A stretch of 64,000 bases of DNA from positions 444,050 to 508,049 of the forward strand of contig JAXRKP010000012.1 in assembly GCA_037039925.1 (NCBI GenBank). Direction: 5' to 3'. The stretch's first letter is position 1; each line of letters begins with the position of its first letter. Source of the stretch: Doris montereyensis (Eukaryota; Mollusca; Gastropoda; Nudibranchia; Dorididae). Of this stretch, positions 60,776 to 64,000 are shown one piece after another. Position numbers and translations under genes: made by a program. Below the pieces are notes generated by a model, which ran no database searches, had not been told where the DNA came from, and was given only the letters and a program-made list of their open reading frames with translations.

Positions 60776-61005
60776 AAGACGAGGGAAGTGAAAGGAGAGG
60801 GAGATGAAAGGAGAGGGAGATGAAAAGGAGAGGAGAGGAGATGAGTTGAAAAAAGAGAGGGAGGTGAAGTGGGACAGAGGTGAAAGGGAGGAAGGTGAAA
60901 GGAGAGGGAGTTGGGAAAGGTGAAAGGAGAGGAAGGTGAAAGGAGAGGGAGGTGAAGTGGGACAGAGGTGAAAGGAGAGGAAGGTGAAAGGAGAGGGAGG
61001 TTAGA
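60776..61005. repeat. Purine-rich 16-bp-like array
   Basis: GAAAGGAGAGGGAGGTGAAG-type units, all purines except T in GGTGA; irregular period. Confidence 0.85.
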
Positions 61006-61019
61006 AGTGAAGGTTTCGA

Positions 61020-61322
61020 TTACAATTCACTTCATACACCAGTATGCCGTGACATGAGAGTAAATCAAGAGGTAACAGCAAAATGAAAGAGACGTCAAAT
61101 AGTGAAATGAAAAATGTAGCACCTAACAGCACCGGTCCCCAACAACCCACGAGAACGGTCGGAGAAAAGCTGACAAAGTGGCAACAATTGTTGCATTGAA
61201 ATTTACCCAGTCCGCCATAGCGTTGATCTCAGTGTGAATTAAGAGGAAAAAGTAGGATAAAAGATAAGTGAAAGAAGGAAAAGAAAGAAATAAAACCTAC
61301 CAGCAACGCCCGCCAACTGCCG
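61020..61322. mobile_element. Interspersed repeat family 2, one diverged and one good copy
   Basis: The good copy at 61195-61322 has AGCGTTGATCTCAGTGTGAA and CCTACCAGCAACGCCCGCCA. A more diverged copy at about 61021-61150 has GTAGCACCTAACAGCACCGG. Confidence 0.55.
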
Positions 61323-61364
61323 GCAAGTGACAACTGAGTTTGACGGGCCGTTCTCTTCCTCCAC

Positions 61365-61556
61365 AGTCAAACCAAAACAACTTCTGAACTCATCTGATCT
61401 CCACAGCCAAACCGAAACAACTTCTAAACTCATCTGATCTCCACAGCCAAACCAAAACAACTTCTGAACTCATCTGATCTCCACAGCCAAACCGAAACAA
61501 CTTCTAAACTCATCTGATCTCCACAGCCAAACCAAAACAACTTCTAAACTCATCTG
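61365..61556. repeat. 40-bp minisatellite, about 5 copies
   Basis: Unit: AACTTCTGAACTCATCTGAT followed by CTCCACAGCCAAACCAAAAC. Confidence 0.95.
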
Positions 61557-61939
61557 AACATTCCCACCTCCTTTTCTTCTGCCTGGAACTACCCCTTCCT
61601 CTTCATTTTCCTCCGAAACAAACGAAAGTGTTGAAACTAATGTCCTTTTCATTAACTCTCTTTCTGCTTCACTCCTTCTCAGTAAACTAAAGACAAACAG
61701 TGAGGCAAGGGGCATGTCGAAAGGGGAAGGAAATGACATTGAATAATATCAAAGCCAGGATTTGTTTCTCCGTATATTCGTATGGGGTTTTAACATTCAA
61801 TGTCATTTCTTTGACCGTATATTCCAATGGGGTTTTAACATTATTCAATGTCATTTCTATGACTTCATAAATTAAAGTGGTTGGTTCCTTCATGGCTTGC
61901 AGGTCTGTTTGCTAATTTTCTCATTGATGTATCGATCTA

Positions 61940-63348
61940 ACATTCTTAACGAAGTATTTATTTAGCTTTGTCAATGATGTTCTCAAAGATGTATTGATTT
62001 AACATTTTCAATGATGTATTTAATTAGCTTTCTCAATGATGTATAGTATATATCTATCTTTCTCATTGATGTATTGATTTAACTTTTTCAATGATGTATT
62101 GGTTTAACTTTTTCAATGATGTATGGATTCAACTTTTTCAATGATGTAATGATTTAACTTTTTCAATGATGTATTGATTTAACTTTTTCAATGATGTATT
62201 GATTCAAATTGTTCAATGATATATTGCTTTAACTTTCTCACATACGTATTTATTCAACTTTTTCAATGATGTATTTATTCAACTTTCTCAATGATGTATT
62301 GAATTAACTTTCTAAATGATGTATTTGTTTAAGTTTCATACATACGTATTTATCTAACTTTCTAAATGATGTATTGAATTAACTTTCTAAATGATGTATT
62401 GAGTTAACTTTCTAAATGATGTATTGATTTAACTTTGTAAATGATGTATTGATTTAACTTCCTAAATGATGTATTGATTAAACTTTCTAAATGATGTACT
62501 GATTTAACTTTCTAAATGATGTACTGATTTAACTTTCTAAATGATGTATTGATTTAACTTTCTAAATGATGTATTGATTTAACTTTCTAAATGATGTATT
62601 GATTTAACTTTCTAAATGATGTACTGATTAAACTTTCTAAATGATGTATTGATTTAACTTTCTAAATGATGTATTGATTTAACTTTCTAAATGATGTATT
62701 GATTTAACTTTCTAAATGATGTATTGATTTAACTTTCTAAATGATGTATTGATTTAACTTTCTAAATGATGTATTGATTTAACTTTCTAAATGATGAATT
62801 GATTTAACGTTCTAAATGATGAATTGATTTAACGTTCTAAATGATGTATTGATTTAACTTTCTAAATGATGTATTGATTTAACTTTCTAAATGATGTATT
62901 GATTTAACTTTCTAAATGATGTATTGATTTAACGTTCTAAATGATGTATTGATTTAACGTTCTAAATGATGTATTGATTTAACGTTCTAAATGATGTATT
63001 GATTTAACTTTCTAAATGATGTATTGATTTAACTTTCTAAATGATGTATTGATTTAACTTTCTAAATAATGTATTGATTTAACGTTCTAAATGATGTATT
63101 GATTTAACTTTCTAAATGATGTATTGATTTAACTTTCTAAATGATGTATTGATTTAACTTTCTAAATGATGTATTGATTTAACGTTCTAAATGATGTATT
63201 GATTTAACTTTCTAAATGATGTATTGATTTAACTTTCTAAATGATGTATTGATTTAACTTTCTAAATGATGTATTGATTTAACTTTCTAAATGATGTATT
63301 GATTTAACTTTCTAAATGATGTATTGATTTAACGTTCTAAATGATGTA
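61940..63348. repeat. 25-bp minisatellite, about 56 copies
   Basis: Unit: TTAACTTTCTAAATGATGTA followed by TTGAT. The left end (to about 62320) is diverged (TTTTTCAATGATGTA), and copies are almost identical from 62420 on, with scattered TTAACGTTC variants. It ends where the minus-strand LINE tail begins. Confidence 0.97.
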
Positions 63349-63379
63349 TAAATCTTTTTTTGCTTTCTTTATCAGTTCC

Positions 63380-64000
63380 CATTCTACGTTTTGGTGTATG
63401 GGTTCAGATGCCCGAGGGGATCTTTCTCCAGGATGCCCTGTCCTGACATTTTCTATATTCTTCCAAAAAAAAAAATTCTATGCTTCAATATCTCTTTTAT
63501 GTCTTCTTCCCACTTTCTCCGAGGTCTGCCTTTTGATCTTTTATCTTGGGATTTAGCACGGTATATTGATTTAGCTATTCTATTGTCATTCATTCTGTTT
63601 ACATGCCCAAACCATCTTTTCTATCTTAGTTTTTATGCCATCTGCTTTGGTTTGATCTCTTATTGTTGTGTTTCTAATTTTGTCTCTTTTAGTTTTAAGT
63701 TTCACTGCCATAGAGGAGCTTAATTAGGACAATAAACCATTTTGAGTTTTTTTGAAAATACATGTTTACCTATAAATGCTTTTCCTAGATGGTTATATAT
63801 TGCACTTGCCTTTTGGATGCTCTGGCTGATTTCGTCTCTTAGTTTTCCCTTTGATTTAATCATTACTCCTAGGTAATTATAGCTTCGAACCTGTTCAAAT
63901 TGCTTTCAGGCCAATCTAAGATTTTGTGTTTTACTTCCCTGTTTACTAGCATTCTTTCGGTTTTCTTTGCATTTACTCTCATTTTTTCTTTTATTTAGTT
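63380..64000 (-). mobile_element. 3' part of a non-LTR retrotransposon, copy 2, cut by the window edge
   Basis: On the minus strand, in broken frames, the translation follows the LINE tail: KTERMLVNREVKHKILDWPE at 63.97-63.9 kb, YNYLGVMIKSK, ISQSIQKASAIYNHLGKAF, then QTKADGIKTKIEKMVWAC-like and a lysine-rich end. Its 3' end has CCCATACACCAAAACGTAGA, matching the plus-strand copy at about 36.15 kb. The reverse transcriptase core should lie beyond 64000. Confidence 0.75.

Noticed and set aside
63391..63723. Plus-strand frame of 110 codons at the right edge
   Set aside because: It is the antisense of the minus-strand LINE tail; the same antisense peptide appears at 35835-36086 opposite the other copy.

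Overview
This window is eukaryotic, AT-rich and very repetitive. The spliced exons, non-LTR retrotransposon pieces, tRNA-derived SINE copies and many unrelated minisatellites suggest an invertebrate, most likely a lophotrochozoan such as a marine gastropod. That assignment is inferred from repeat style and from protein fragments typical of molluscan repeats; no search was possible. There are no bacterial genes, operons or CRISPR arrays.

Layout. Positions 1-9866 are one large array of a 39-bp unit (with 36/37-bp variants), open at the left edge. From 9866 to 21.8 kb there is non-coding DNA holding a SINE, several minisatellites, DNA-transposon-like remnants and a decayed plus-strand ORF cluster (19.4-20.8 kb). 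From 57471 down to 21828 on the minus strand I could assemble 14 exons of one gene by matching splice sites and codon phases. The exons are labelled A to N in transcript order. The first part of the product (A-D) is Ser/Arg/Lys-rich and looks disordered; the second part (E-N) is alpha-helical and resembles HEAT/ARM-type scaffold proteins. I could not name the gene. Both ends are missing: exon A starts in phase 0 after a good acceptor, and exon N ends with a strong donor.

The introns are swollen by tandem arrays, each with its own unit sequence (16-74 bp). I list over 40 arrays; together they make up roughly half the window. The most striking case is the intron between exons C and D (45328-47328). 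Its 5' part is an array of about fifty copies of the exon C end plus splice donor, and its 3' part is an array of the exon D splice acceptor. The intron is thus largely built from copies of its own splice junctions, which I regard as the best candidate for something undescribed here. Other arrays grew out of a SINE (49.2-49.7 kb) and a LINE (59.8-60.5 kb).

The right end (57.8-64 kb) holds more arrays, a reverse transcriptase fragment (59.1-59.8 kb) and the 3' part of a minus-strand non-LTR element running off the edge (63.4-64 kb). Long reading frames inside the arrays come from unit lengths divisible by three and are not called as genes.
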